From Candidimonas sp. SYP-B2681 (GTDB taxonomy: Bacteria; Pseudomonadota; Gammaproteobacteria; Burkholderiales; Burkholderiaceae_B): 64,000 bases of DNA. Numbering within the stretch: position 1 is the stretch's first letter; every line of letters starts with the position of its first letter. Location of the stretch: assembly GCF_003971065.1 (NCBI RefSeq), contig NZ_RYDV01000002.1, positions 372,001 through 436,000 of the forward strand. Reading direction: 5' to 3'. Both the position numbers and the translations under genes were made by a program. The notes under the pieces were generated by a model. The model was not told the origin of the DNA. It worked only from the letters and a program-made list of their open reading frames with translations, and made no database searches. Below, piece by piece: positions 8,739-18,395 of the stretch.

Positions 8739-10715
8739 GTGGCGCAAAATTCGCCTACGCAAGGGATATCTGCCGGACCGGGTACGTTTCCGGCTTTGGT
8801 ACTGCAGCATGCGCGTGTGCGCGGCGACCGCCCGGCACTGCGCGAGAAAGACTTAGGCATCTGGCAAACCATCACCTGGAAGCAGCTTGCTCAACAAGTG
8901 CAAGAATTGGCCAGCGGACTGGCAGCGCTGGGGGTAGTGGCGGGTCAACACGTGGCAGTCGTCGGCGAAAACCGGCCCCGTCTCTACGTGTCCATGATGG
9001 CAGCACAGTGCATTGGCGCCATACCGGTACCCCTGTACCAGGATGCCATTGCGGCCGAAATGCTTTATGTATTTCAGGATGCCGACATCCGGGTGGCAGT
9101 CGTCGAAGACCAGGAGCAGGTCGATAAAATGCTTGAGGTCTCCGAAAGCTGTCCTTCCTTGCGCTATGTCGTATACGACGATCCGCGCGGCCTGCGCAAT
9201 TACACACAAGAGCACCTTCTGGCCTTCAATCGGTTAATCGAGCTTGGTCGCGAGCACGAAGCCAGCCACCCTGGTTATGTCGATGCTGCCATCGCCGCTG
9301 TAAAACCTGACGACACCGCCGCCATGTTTTACACGTCGGGTACCACGGGCAAACCGAAAGGCGTGGTCCTTACGCACCATGCGCTGATAGACCGCGCCCT
9401 AGCCATTCAAGAACTTGAAAAGCTCACCGATCGCGAAGAGGTCCTCGCGTACCTGCCGCCTGCCTGGATAGGGCAGAACATGTTTTCGTACACGCAGTTC
9501 CTGGTTACAGGCTTCACGGTCAACCACCCTGAATCGCCTGAAACGGTTTCCATCGACATGCACGACATAGGCCCGACATATTACTTCGCGCCGCCTCGCG
9601 TGCTAGAAGGTTTGTTGACCCACGTAATGATACGCATGGAAGATGCCAGTGCCATCAAACGCAAATTGTTCCATTCCTTGATGGAGCTCGCTCGCCGAGT
9701 CGGTGTCCGGATTCTCGATAAAGATTCGTCAGTCAGCGCCTTGGACCGATTCATGTATGCAATAGGGAACCTACTCGTGTACGGTCCCTTGCGCAATGCA
9801 CTTGGTATGAGCCGGGTGCGCGTGGCCTATACGGCCGGCGAAGCCATTGGCCCCGATCTATTTGTGTTCTACCGTTCGATCGGCATCAACCTTAAGCAGC
9901 TATATGGTTCCACTGAGACCTCGGTCTTCGTATGCGTACAGTCTGACGGGCATGTGCGCGCCGACACAGTCGGACCTCCTGTCAAAGGAGTCGAGATCCG
10001 GGTCGCGGAAAATGGTGAAATTCAGGTTAAGAGTCCTGGCCTTTTCAAAGGGTATTACCGCAACCCCGAGGCCACTGCCGAATCTTATACGGCCGACGGC
10101 TGGTACCACACGGGCGACGCTGGGTACCTTGATACCGACGGTCAGCTGAAAATCATCGATCGCGCCAAAGACGTCGGTAAACTTGCCGACGGAAGTTTAT
10201 TTGCGCCTAAATACATCGAGAATAAGCTTAAATTCTTCCAGTACATTAAAGAAGTCGTGGCTTTTGGTGCCGACAAAACCATAGTGTGCGCATTCATTAA
10301 TATTGACCTGGAAGCGGTCGGCAACTGGGCCGAGCGCCAGGGCCTTCCTTATGCTGGTTATACCGACTTGGCGCAAAAGCCTGAAGTCTACGAGCTTATC
10401 CGCAAGTGTGTCGAGGACGTCAATTCAGATCTGGCCGCCGATCCAAAGTTATGTGGTTCGCAGGTTTCGCGCTTTTTGATTCTGCATAAAGAACTGGATC
10501 CCGACGACGACGAACTGACCCGTACACGAAAAGTCCGACGTGCTTTTATCGCGCAGAAATATGCCGTTTTGGTTGATGCGTTGTTTAAGGGCAAGTCTAA
10601 GCAGTTCATCGAAACCGAGGTCAAATTCGAGGATGGCCGCACGGGCAAGATTTCGGCCGACCTGAAAATCGCCGAGGCCCAGGTATTTCCCTGCAACACG
10701 AGGAAAGCTGCGTAA
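8739..10715 (+). CDS. AMP-dependent (long-chain type) acyl-CoA synthetase
   Basis: An ANL-superfamily ligase predicted to activate a carboxylic acid to acyl-AMP and then acyl-CoA. Core motifs are the phosphate-binding loop TSGTTGKPKGVVLTH, the YGSTET block, and GWYHTGDAGYLDTDGQLKIIDR. About 658 residues, in the size range of long-chain acyl-CoA synthetases. I prefer the GTG at 8739, preceded by AAGGAGA at good spacing; an in-frame ATG at 8715 is the alternative. It is the first gene of an operon with a LIV-type ABC transporter and overlaps the next gene by one base. Similar operons in betaproteobacteria are linked to aromatic or branched acid use, but the substrate here is not determined. Confidence 0.88.
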   Translation: MAQNSPTQGISAGPGTFPALVLQHARVRGDRPALREKDLGIWQTITWKQLAQQVQELASGLAALGVVAGQHVAVVGENRPRLYVSMMAAQCIGAIPVPLYQDAIAAEMLYVFQDADIRVAVVEDQEQVDKMLEVSESCPSLRYVVYDDPRGLRNYTQEHLLAFNRLIELGREHEASHPGYVDAAIAAVKPDDTAAMFYTSGTTGKPKGVVLTHHALIDRALAIQELEKLTDREEVLAYLPPAWIGQNMFSYTQFLVTGFTVNHPESPETVSIDMHDIGPTYYFAPPRVLEGLLTHVMIRMEDASAIKRKLFHSLMELARRVGVRILDKDSSVSALDRFMYAIGNLLVYGPLRNALGMSRVRVAYTAGEAIGPDLFVFYRSIGINLKQLYGSTETSVFVCVQSDGHVRADTVGPPVKGVEIRVAENGEIQVKSPGLFKGYYRNPEATAESYTADGWYHTGDAGYLDTDGQLKIIDRAKDVGKLADGSLFAPKYIENKLKFFQYIKEVVAFGADKTIVCAFINIDLEAVGNWAERQGLPYAGYTDLAQKPEVYELIRKCVEDVNSDLAADPKLCGSQVSRFLILHKELDPDDDELTRTRKVRRAFIAQKYAVLVDALFKGKSKQFIETEVKFEDGRTGKISADLKIAEAQVFPCNTRKAA

Positions 10716-11512
10716 TGAGTCAATCTGCCCGCGATCAACGAATCGGCGACACGATTCTTGACCTAAAGAATATTTCGCTCGCCTTTGGCGGCGTCAAAGC
10801 ACTAACCGATATTTCTTTCGACGTACGAGCCCACGAAATTCGCGCAATCATCGGCCCCAACGGAGCCGGAAAAAGCTCGATGCTTAATGTAATCAACGGG
10901 GTATACACCCCACAGAACGGTGAAATCACCTTGGCTGGCGTCAAGTTCTCGCAAATGAACTCGCGCCGTGCGGCAGAGATGGGAATCGCCCGGACATTTC
11001 AGAACCTGGCCTTGTTCAAAGGCATGAGCGTCCTGGATAACATCATGACCGGTCGCAATCTGCGCATGACCAGTGGCATCCTGGCGCAAGCCTTCCGCTT
11101 TGGGTCGGCAGAACGCGAGGAAATCGCCAATCGTGAGTTCGTTGAGAACATCATTGATTTCCTTGAAATCCAGGCGCACCGGAAGACACCCGTAGGGCGC
11201 TTGCCTTACGGGCTGCAGAAGCGTGTCGACCTGGGTCGTGCGCTTGCCATGGAACCTCGCATTCTCCTGCTTGACGAACCCATGGCGGGGATGAACATCG
11301 AAGAAAAACAGGACATGAGCCGCTTCATTCTCGACGTTAACGAAGAGTACGGCACCACGATCGTGTTGATCGAGCACGATATGGGGGTTGTCATGGACAT
11401 CTCCGATCGCGTGGTCGTCCTTGATTATGGCAAGAAAATCGGCGATGGCGACCCCAATCAGGTCCGGCAGAATCCCGAAGTGATACGCGCCTATCTTGGC
11501 GCTAGCCATTAA
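10715..11512 (+). CDS. livG: LIV-type ABC transporter ATP-binding protein (LivG family)
   Basis: The cytoplasmic ATPase of a branched-chain-amino-acid-type (HAAT) importer. It has Walker [10 protein letters not shown] near residues 46-54, a signature region LPYGLQKRVDLGRAL in place of the canonical LSGGQ, Walker B ILLLDEPMAGM, and the extended C-terminal region typical of LivG. 265 residues. It starts on the last base of the CoA-ligase stop (TAATG), so it is coupled to that gene, and is followed by both permeases. Substrate specificity comes from the operon's binding protein and may be an organic acid rather than an amino acid. Confidence 0.92.
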   Translation: MSQSARDQRIGDTILDLKNISLAFGGVKALTDISFDVRAHEIRAIIGPNGAGKSSMLNVINGVYTPQNGEITLAGVKFSQMNSRRAAEMGIARTFQNLALFKGMSVLDNIMTGRNLRMTSGILAQAFRFGSAEREEIANREFVENIIDFLEIQAHRKTPVGRLPYGLQKRVDLGRALAMEPRILLLDEPMAGMNIEEKQDMSRFILDVNEEYGTTIVLIEHDMGVVMDISDRVVVLDYGKKIGDGDPNQVRQNPEVIRAYLGASH

Positions 11513-11527
11513 CAAGGAAGGCAGAAA

Positions 11528-12457
11528 ATGGCATTTTTCCTGGAAACCCTGTTTGGCGGCCTCATGACAGGCATGCTGTATTCACTGGTGGCGCTCGGTT
11601 TCGTCCTGATATTCAAAGCCTCGGGTGTGTTCAACTTTGCCCAGGGCGCCATGGTGCTCATCGCCGCCCTTTCCATGGCGCGCTTCTCTGAATGGATACC
11701 ACATTGGCTGGGCATCGAAAGCCTTATTCTGGCAAACATACTGGCCTTCATTATCAGCGGGCTGTTCATGTGGCTCATCGCCATTGTCATCGAGCGCTGG
11801 GTGCTTCGCTATCTGGTCAATCAGGAAGGCACAACCCTGCTTATGGCCACCATAGGCATCAGCTACTTCCTCGATGGAATGGGGCAAATCATCTTCGGCA
11901 GCAATGTGTACTCAATTGACGTCGGCATGCCCAAGGATCCTGTATTCATCCTGGATTCGATTTTCGAGGGGGGCGTATTAATCAGCCTTGAAGACCTGAC
12001 AGCGGCGGCTGTATCGGCGCTTCTGGTCGCGGTCCTGGCTATCTTCTTTCAATATACGGCTGTCGGGCGCGCATTGCGGGCAGTGGCCGACGATCACCAG
12101 GCGGCGCAATCGATCGGCATTCCGCTGAACCGGATATGGGTCGTGGTGTGGACGGTGGCGGGCATCGTCGCACTGGTGGCCGGCGTTATTTGGGGTTCCA
12201 AGTTCGGGGTGCAGTTCACCTTGTCGACCGCGGCCTTGCGTGCCTTGCCTGTCGTTATTCTCGGTGGGCTTACTTCGGTGCCAGGGGCCATTATTGGCGG
12301 CCTGATAATCGGTGTCGGCGAGAAGGTCTCAGAGGTCTATCTGGGGCCTTTTGTGGGTGGCGGTATCGAGATCTGGTTTGCTTACGTGTTGGCTCTGGTG
12401 TTCCTGCTATTCCGTCCGCAAGGTTTGTTTGGCGAAAAAATCATCGACCGCGTCTGA
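11528..12457 (+). CDS. livH: LIV-type ABC transporter permease (LivH family)
   Basis: An inner-membrane permease with about eight hydrophobic helices over 309 residues. Family features are the N-terminal LVALGFVLIFKASGVFNFAQGAM block and the C-terminal coupling region with LGGLTSVPGAIIGGLIIGVGE. A ribosome binding site (AAGGAAGG) precedes the ATG. It sits between the ATPase and the second permease, with which it should form the channel. Confidence 0.92.
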   Translation: MAFFLETLFGGLMTGMLYSLVALGFVLIFKASGVFNFAQGAMVLIAALSMARFSEWIPHWLGIESLILANILAFIISGLFMWLIAIVIERWVLRYLVNQEGTTLLMATIGISYFLDGMGQIIFGSNVYSIDVGMPKDPVFILDSIFEGGVLISLEDLTAAAVSALLVAVLAIFFQYTAVGRALRAVADDHQAAQSIGIPLNRIWVVVWTVAGIVALVAGVIWGSKFGVQFTLSTAALRALPVVILGGLTSVPGAIIGGLIIGVGEKVSEVYLGPFVGGGIEIWFAYVLALVFLLFRPQGLFGEKIIDRV

Positions 12458-12489
12458 TGATCTAACGAAAAAAAGATCGAGTATCCATT

Positions 12490-13554
12490 ATGTTTTATCG
12501 AGAAAATGGTCAGTTCAAAAGCACTTATCGGGCCGATCAGCAAATCTTCCCGATCCGTCAGGACCGCATCTTCGTTCTGGGTCTGTTGCTTGTCGCCTTC
12601 CTGCTGGTTCCGCTTTTTGCCTCGAACTATTTCCTGCAGGCCATACTGATACCGTTTCTGATCCTGTCGCTGGCGGCCATCGGCCTGAATATTCTCGTCG
12701 GTTATTGCGGTCAGATATCTATCGGCTCGGGCGCGTTTATGGCGGTGGGCGCCTATGCTGCCTGGAATTTCGGTGTCCGCATGCCCGCCACGCCGCTGGT
12801 CATCCAGATACTGCTTGGCGGTGTGTTCGCTACGCTGGTCGGTGTGATCTTTGGCGTTCCAAGCTTACGCATCCGCGGTCTGTACCTGGCGGTTACGACG
12901 CTCGCTGCGCAGTTTTTTGTCGACTGGGCGTTTCTACGAATTCCCTTTTTTACCAATTACTCGTCTTCGGGCAACGTGTCAGTGCCGGCCCTTGAAGCCT
13001 TCGGCCTTCCCGTTCAGACGCCGGTCCAGCGCTATCTCTTCGTGCTGGTTTTTGTGGCCGTTTTTGCACTGCTGGCAAAAAATCTGGTGCGTGGCGCTAT
13101 CGGACGGCAATGGATGGCCATACGCGATATGGACGTGGCTGCCTCGGTGATCGGTATTCGTCCGGTGTACGCAAAACTCACTGCCTTTGCCGTCAGTTCC
13201 TTCATTATTGGCGTAGCAGGGGCGCTGTGGGCCTATATTCATCTGGGCTCCTGGGAGCCATTGGCTTTCGACCTGACACGTTCACTGCAGTTACTGTTCA
13301 TCGTCATCATTGGCGGTCTTGGCTCAATCGTGGGCAGTTTCTTCGGCGCTGCCTTCATGGTGCTCGTGCCCGTCTTCCTTACGAACGTTCCTCAGATGTT
13401 CGGTTTGCCTTTGGCCATCGACACAGCCTCACACATAGAGCACATGGTGTTTGGCGCGCTAATCGTGTTTTTCCTGATAGTAGAACCGCACGGTTTGGCA
13501 CGCCTCTGGAGCATAGGCAAGGAAAAGCTCCGCATCTGGCCCTTCCCGCATTGA
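12490..13554 (+). CDS. livM: LIV-type ABC transporter permease (LivM family)
   Basis: The second inner-membrane permease of the importer: 354 residues, many hydrophobic segments, with LivM hallmarks NILVGYCGQISIGSGAFMAVGAY and LFIVIIGGLGSIVGSFFGAAF. It has a longer polar N-terminus (about 30 residues) than LivH, as is usual. It lies 32 bp after livH, and the binding-protein gene follows after about 110 bp. Confidence 0.92.
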   Translation: MFYRENGQFKSTYRADQQIFPIRQDRIFVLGLLLVAFLLVPLFASNYFLQAILIPFLILSLAAIGLNILVGYCGQISIGSGAFMAVGAYAAWNFGVRMPATPLVIQILLGGVFATLVGVIFGVPSLRIRGLYLAVTTLAAQFFVDWAFLRIPFFTNYSSSGNVSVPALEAFGLPVQTPVQRYLFVLVFVAVFALLAKNLVRGAIGRQWMAIRDMDVAASVIGIRPVYAKLTAFAVSSFIIGVAGALWAYIHLGSWEPLAFDLTRSLQLLFIVIIGGLGSIVGSFFGAAFMVLVPVFLTNVPQMFGLPLAIDTASHIEHMVFGALIVFFLIVEPHGLARLWSIGKEKLRIWPFPH

Positions 13555-13666
13555 TTGATTGGTCCAGATTACTTGCACAAATAGCAGTATCAGTAACCCG
13601 GCTGGCCTATTTTGGTCACGCTGAATCACAAACGGTGCACACAGACACCATCAGGAGGACTTGGAG

Positions 13667-14992
13667 ATGAAACGTTCCTTTAAATTGGCCGCGGCCATGT
13701 TTGCTGTAGCGGGCACGCTGGCAACAGCGTCGCTGCCCGCGGCAGCGGCCGAAGAGCAATTCGTACCGTTGCTGGCGTACCGCACTGGTTCATTTGCGCC
13801 TTTGGGCATTCCATGGGCCGACGGCAAAATGGATTACCTCAAACTGGTCAACGAGCGTGACGGCGGCATCAATGGCGTCAAGATCATCTACGAAGAATGC
13901 GAAACGGCATATGCCACTGATCGCGGTGTTGAGTGTTACGAACGTCTGAAGGACAAGCATGGGGGTGCGTCGGGCTTCGATACTCAGTCTACCGGCATCA
14001 CCTTTGCCCTGACCGACAAGGCCATTGTTGACGGCGTATCCATCGAAACCATGGGTTACGGCCTTTCGCAATCTGCCGACGGCTCTGTCTTCAAATGGAA
14101 CTTCCCACTGGGTGGCACTTACTGGACCGCGGCGGATGTCATGATCCAGGACATCGCCAAAAAGGTGGGTGGCGAGGACAAGCTAAAGGGTAAAAAAATT
14201 GCTCTGGTGTATCACGATTCACCGTATGGCAAAGAACCCATCGCTTTGTTGCAGTCGCGCGCCAAGGCCAACGGCTTCGACTTGCAGCTGTATCCCGTTA
14301 CCGCCCCCGGCGTTCAGCAAAAATCGACCTGGCTGCAAATTCGGCAGAATAAGCCCGATTACCTGCTGCTCTGGAGCGCGGGCATCATGACACCGACGGC
14401 TATCCGCGAAGCGCAGGCCGTAGGATATCCGCGCGACAAGATGTATGGAATCTGGTGGGCCAGCTCCGAGAACGATGTCCAAGATCTAGGTCAGGTTGCC
14501 AAGGGATACAACGGCATCACCATTCACAACAGTGCCGACCATGGCAGGGTGCACGAAGATCTTAAAAAGCATGTGTACGATAAAGGACAGGGCACCGATA
14601 CCAACGGTAAATATGTCGGAACCATCGCCCATACCCGCGGCATGATGATCTCGATGTTGCAGGTTGAAGCCATTCGCGCTGCCCAAGAAAAGTATGGCAA
14701 GGGCAAGCACATGACTCGCGAGCAGGTTCAGTGGGGCTTTGAAAACTTGAACATTACAAAAGAACGCCTTGCGGAACTGGGCTTTGACAAGCTCATGCGC
14801 CCCCTCAAGACCTCATGCAGCAACCACATGGGCGACGACTGGGCTCGCATCATCCAATGGGACGGCGGAAAGTTCAACATCGTTTCCGACTGGTATCAGT
14901 CCGACAAGAAGTTCGTAGACCCCTTGGTGAAAGAGCTGGCTGCCAAGTACGCCAGCGAAAAGAAGATCACTCCTCGCAAGTGCGAAGGCTAG
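13667..14992 (+). CDS. Periplasmic substrate-binding protein of the LIV-type transporter
   Basis: A 441-residue type I periplasmic binding protein. Residues 1 to about 28 form a Sec signal peptide (MKRSFKLAAAMFAVAG, cleavage after an AAA run). The ATG at 13667 follows a strong AGGAGGA site; a TTG two codons earlier is less likely. The mature part starts EEQFVPLLAYRTGSFAP, as in binding proteins for aromatic or branched acids encoded beside CoA ligases. The ligand cannot be read from sequence. It is encoded between the permeases and the second ATPase, in the same operon. Confidence 0.9.
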   Translation: MKRSFKLAAAMFAVAGTLATASLPAAAAEEQFVPLLAYRTGSFAPLGIPWADGKMDYLKLVNERDGGINGVKIIYEECETAYATDRGVECYERLKDKHGGASGFDTQSTGITFALTDKAIVDGVSIETMGYGLSQSADGSVFKWNFPLGGTYWTAADVMIQDIAKKVGGEDKLKGKKIALVYHDSPYGKEPIALLQSRAKANGFDLQLYPVTAPGVQQKSTWLQIRQNKPDYLLLWSAGIMTPTAIREAQAVGYPRDKMYGIWWASSENDVQDLGQVAKGYNGITIHNSADHGRVHEDLKKHVYDKGQGTDTNGKYVGTIAHTRGMMISMLQVEAIRAAQEKYGKGKHMTREQVQWGFENLNITKERLAELGFDKLMRPLKTSCSNHMGDDWARIIQWDGGKFNIVSDWYQSDKKFVDPLVKELAAKYASEKKITPRKCEG

Positions 14993-15062
14993 TAGTGGTG
15001 TAAGGCTTCCGGCCGCTGCTTGCGTACAGCGGCCGGACCGAACTGACTACAGGGAAAATGTC

Positions 15063-15893
15063 ATGAATACCAGTATCGAAACCGCCGCACCAAAGATCCT
15101 CCTGAACGTGAACGGGATCGAAGTCATATACAACCACGTTATTCTGGTGCTCAAGGGTGTATCGCTGTGCGTGCCCGAAGGGAAAATCGTGGCATTGCTC
15201 GGGGCCAACGGAGCCGGAAAGACGACTACCTTGCGGGCGGTATCCAACCTTCTCAAAGCCGAACGAGGCGATGTCACCAAAGGCAATATCGACTATCGCG
15301 GCGAACGCATCGAAAAGCTGACGCCCGCCGACCTGGTCAAGCGCGGCGTGGTGCAGGTTATGGAAGGTCGCCATTGTTTCGCTCACCTGACGATAGAAGA
15401 AAACCTCCTTGCGGGGGCTTATACGCGTAACCTGGGTCGAGGCGAGCTGAACGCATCGCTGGACAAGGTGTATCAGTACTTCCCCAGACTAAAGCAACGG
15501 CGCGGCAGCCAGGCCGGATATACCTCCGGTGGCGAACAGCAAATGACGGCCATCGGCCGCGCCCTCATGGCAAACCCCAATATGATCCTGCTCGACGAGC
15601 CTTCAATGGGACTTGCTCCGCAAATCGTGGAAGAGATTTTCGAGATCGTTCGCGATCTCAACCAGCGCGAGGGCGTAAGCTTTCTGCTGGCCGAACAAAA
15701 CACCAATATCGCACTGCGCTACGCCGATTATGGCTACATCCTCGAGAACGGGCGGGTCATGATGGATGGCGAGGCGAAAGGCCTCGCCGAAAATGAAGAC
15801 GTCAAAGAGTTCTACCTGGGCGTATCAAGCGGCGAAAGAAAAAGTTTCCGCGACAATAAATTCTATCGACGGCGCAAGCGCTGGCTCGCCTAA
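15063..15893 (+). CDS. livF: LIV-type ABC transporter ATP-binding protein (LivF family)
   Basis: The second ATPase subunit of the importer: Walker A GANGAGKTT near residues 43-51, signature SGGEQQMTAIGRALM, Walker B ILLDEPSMGLAP, and AEQNTNIALRYADYGYILENG at the H-loop. 276 residues, slightly longer than typical LivF (about 235) through a basic C-terminal tail. It completes a full set of binding protein, two permeases and two ATPases. Confidence 0.92.
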   Translation: MNTSIETAAPKILLNVNGIEVIYNHVILVLKGVSLCVPEGKIVALLGANGAGKTTTLRAVSNLLKAERGDVTKGNIDYRGERIEKLTPADLVKRGVVQVMEGRHCFAHLTIEENLLAGAYTRNLGRGELNASLDKVYQYFPRLKQRRGSQAGYTSGGEQQMTAIGRALMANPNMILLDEPSMGLAPQIVEEIFEIVRDLNQREGVSFLLAEQNTNIALRYADYGYILENGRVMMDGEAKGLAENEDVKEFYLGVSSGERKSFRDNKFYRRRKRWLA

Positions 15894-15904
15894 AGGCATA
15901 AATC

Positions 15905-17179
15905 ATGACGACATACTTCGAGGAACGCGAGCGGGTCTCAGCGTCGGAACGCGAGCAGACTCTGCTGGCCCGTCTGCCGTCCGCTCTGAAACGCGCTCGT
16001 GAACGGGCGCCCGCGATTGCAGTGCAATTGCAGGGTCTGGACCTCGATGCATTCGGTGCCAGGTCCGATCTGGCGCAAATTCCCGTGATTCGTAAAAGCG
16101 AATTACTGCAAGCGCAGTTGGCCATGCGCCAGGGCGGTGCAGGCCAAGAACTGCCCGCCGTCGGCCGAGTTTTCGGTGGCTTCTCTGCCATAGGTTGGGG
16201 AGAGGCCGCACGTGTGTTTGCTTCACCGGGCCCGATTTACGAACCTGAAAGCAAGCGCCCTGATTACTGGGGGTTTGCCCGGGCCCTGTATGCTGCGGGT
16301 TTCCGGCCCGGCGAGCTGGTGCATAACTGTTTTTCGTATCACTTTACGCCCGCGGGGTCCATGATGGAGACCGCTGCGCATGCGCTGGGCTGTACGGTAT
16401 TTCCGGGTGGTGTAGGTCAGACCGAGCAGCAGGTACAGGCCATCGCCGACTTGGCCCCGGCCGGCTATACCGGGACGCCAAGCTTCCTGAAGATCATCGT
16501 CGAAAAAGCCATCGAAATGGGTATGAAGCTGCCGTCCATTAAGCGTGCCTTGTTTTCGGGCGAAGCCTTTCCGCCTTCGTTGTGCGCATGGTTTTCCGAG
16601 CATGGAATTGCCGGCTATCAGGCGTATGGCAGTGCTGATCTCGGCATGATTGCCTATGAAACCGCTGCTCGCGATGGTTTGGTGGTGAACGAAGACATTA
16701 TTCTTGAGATTGTCAGGCCTGGGGGCAACGAGCCTTTGCCCGAGGGCGAAGTGGGTGAGGTCGTCGTCACCACGCTCAATCCGGATTATCCGTTGGTTCG
16801 CTTTGGCACCGGAGATCTATCCGCGATATTGCCGGGCGTATCGCCCTGCGGCCGTACAAATCTGCGTATCAAAGGGTGGATGGGGCGCGCCGATCAAACT
16901 ACGAAAGTGCGCGGCATGTTCGTGCATCCGGGCCAAATAGCCCAAGTCATCAAGCGGCACCCCGAAGTGAACAAGGCCCGGTTGATCGTCAACGGCAAGG
17001 TAGGCAGCGACATAATGGTTCTAATGGTCGAGCTACGGGCACCCACACCCGAATTGCTCGGGAAGTTGGCCGATTCCGTACGCGAACTCACCAAGTTGCG
17101 GGCCGAAGTTCAGCCGGTGGAACCGGGCAGCTTGCCTAACGACGGAAAAGTGATCGACGATATACGAAGTTACGAATAA
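15905..17179 (+). CDS. Phenylacetate-CoA-ligase-family (PaaK-like) AMP-binding protein
   Basis: A 424-residue ANL-superfamily protein of PaaK length. The C-terminal half has GYQAYGSADLGMIAYET, RFGTGDLSAI and GRADQTTKVRGMFVHPGQI, matching the adenylate-binding and hinge motifs. The N-terminal half has FASPGPIYEPE where PaaK carries the Ser/Thr/Gly-rich SSGTTGKP loop, so the usual phosphate-binding loop with its Lys is missing. It may still be a ligase of a divergent subfamily or may have lost full activity. It is the last gene of the ligase/LIV operon. Confidence 0.85.
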   Translation: MTTYFEERERVSASEREQTLLARLPSALKRARERAPAIAVQLQGLDLDAFGARSDLAQIPVIRKSELLQAQLAMRQGGAGQELPAVGRVFGGFSAIGWGEAARVFASPGPIYEPESKRPDYWGFARALYAAGFRPGELVHNCFSYHFTPAGSMMETAAHALGCTVFPGGVGQTEQQVQAIADLAPAGYTGTPSFLKIIVEKAIEMGMKLPSIKRALFSGEAFPPSLCAWFSEHGIAGYQAYGSADLGMIAYETAARDGLVVNEDIILEIVRPGGNEPLPEGEVGEVVVTTLNPDYPLVRFGTGDLSAILPGVSPCGRTNLRIKGWMGRADQTTKVRGMFVHPGQIAQVIKRHPEVNKARLIVNGKVGSDIMVLMVELRAPTPELLGKLADSVRELTKLRAEVQPVEPGSLPNDGKVIDDIRSYE

Positions 17180-17257
17180 GCTTATCTGTTCCTGTGCCGG
17201 GCGATTGCAGTAACATGCAAAAAAATCATAGTCCGTATTCACCAGACGAGGAGTCTT

Positions 17258-18340
17258 ATGCGCACACTCAAAAATGGTCCGGGCGAATCGCACCGGAAGT
17301 CTTTAGCGGCATCCACGGGGAATACCAGGCTTAAATGCTGCGCGGCAGGTGCCCTTATCGTGCTGGCTGGCATGTCGCTCGCACATGCCGATACACTTGA
17401 CGTGGTCAAGAAGCGCGGGGCCGTACAGTGTGGTGTGACGACCGGATTTGCAGGGTTTTCTGCGCCAGATGCAAAGGGCGAGTGGCAAGGTCTCGATATC
17501 GACGTTTGCCGTGCGGTGGCCGCGGCGGTATTTGGCGATGCCAGCAAGTTCAAGGCGGTCCCGCTCAATTCGCAGCAGCGTTTCACGGCTTTGCAATCGG
17601 GCGAGATTGATTTGCTGGCGCGCAATACCACCGTCACTCAGCAGCGCGACACAGCATTAGGCGCTGTGCACGCGGGCATTAATTTCTACGACGGGCAGGG
17701 TTTCTTGGTATCGAAGGCGCTTGGTGTGAAAAGCGCCAAAGAGCTTGGTGGCGCGACAGTTTGCATGCAAACGGGTACGTCCAACGAGAACACAATGGCC
17801 GACTGGGCACGCGCGCATAAAGTCCAGTACAAGCCAGTCGTTCTGGAACAATTCAACGAGGTGGTCAACGCTTTTGCTGCCGGCCGTTGCGATGTCTTTA
17901 CAACCGATGCCTCGGGGCTCGCATCAATCCGCATCTCTAAGCTTGAAAAACCGGACGATTATGTTGTGCTGCCCGAGATTATCTCGAAAGAGCCATTGGG
18001 ACCCTTTGTACGTCAGGGCGACGATAAATGGTTGGGTATCGTGAAATGGACGTTGCACGCCATGGTGGGCGCTGAAGAATTGGGGGTCACGTCCCAGAAT
18101 GTTGATGAACAGCTAAAAAGCACCAATCCCAATATATCCCGCTTGCTGGGCGTGACCGCGGGCGCGGGCAAGAACATGGGTGTAGACGAGAAATGGGCCT
18201 ACAACATCATCAAGCAGGTGGGCAATTACGGTGAGAGCTTCGAACGCAATGTCGGTATGGGCAGTCCCCTGAAAATCGAGCGGGGCCTTAACGCTCAATG
18301 GACGGACGGCGGCCTTATGTACGCCTTGCCCATTCGATAG
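17258..18340 (+). CDS. General L-amino-acid ABC transporter binding protein (AapJ-like), orphan
   Basis: A 360-residue periplasmic binding protein of the family-3 solute-binding type. An N-terminal basic stretch precedes a hydrophobic signal segment (about 25-43) ending in AHA. The mature core begins DTLDVVKKRGAVQCGVTTGFAGFSAPD, typical of AapJ/BztA. Conserved blocks include GLDIDVCRAVAAAVFGD and TVCMQTGTSNE. Partner permeases and ATPase are not adjacent, so it is an orphan here and presumably works with a system encoded elsewhere. Confidence 0.9.
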   Translation: MRTLKNGPGESHRKSLAASTGNTRLKCCAAGALIVLAGMSLAHADTLDVVKKRGAVQCGVTTGFAGFSAPDAKGEWQGLDIDVCRAVAAAVFGDASKFKAVPLNSQQRFTALQSGEIDLLARNTTVTQQRDTALGAVHAGINFYDGQGFLVSKALGVKSAKELGGATVCMQTGTSNENTMADWARAHKVQYKPVVLEQFNEVVNAFAAGRCDVFTTDASGLASIRISKLEKPDDYVVLPEIISKEPLGPFVRQGDDKWLGIVKWTLHAMVGAEELGVTSQNVDEQLKSTNPNISRLLGVTAGAGKNMGVDEKWAYNIIKQVGNYGESFERNVGMGSPLKIERGLNAQWTDGGLMYALPIR

Positions 18341-18342
18341 GC

Positions 18343-18369
18343 AAAAAAGGGTGCCCTTTTTGGGCACCC
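18343..18369 (-). terminator. Intrinsic terminator after the Bug gene, possibly bidirectional
   Basis: GGGTGCCC (18349-18356) and GGGCACCC (18362-18369) form an 8-bp stem with a 5-nt loop. On the minus strand the hairpin is followed by a run of six T. It lies between the 3' ends of the convergent AapJ-like (+) and Bug (-) genes and best serves the minus-strand gene. Confidence 0.75.
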
Positions 18370-18395
18370 ACATGCTGCTGCACTAACTACAAGAC

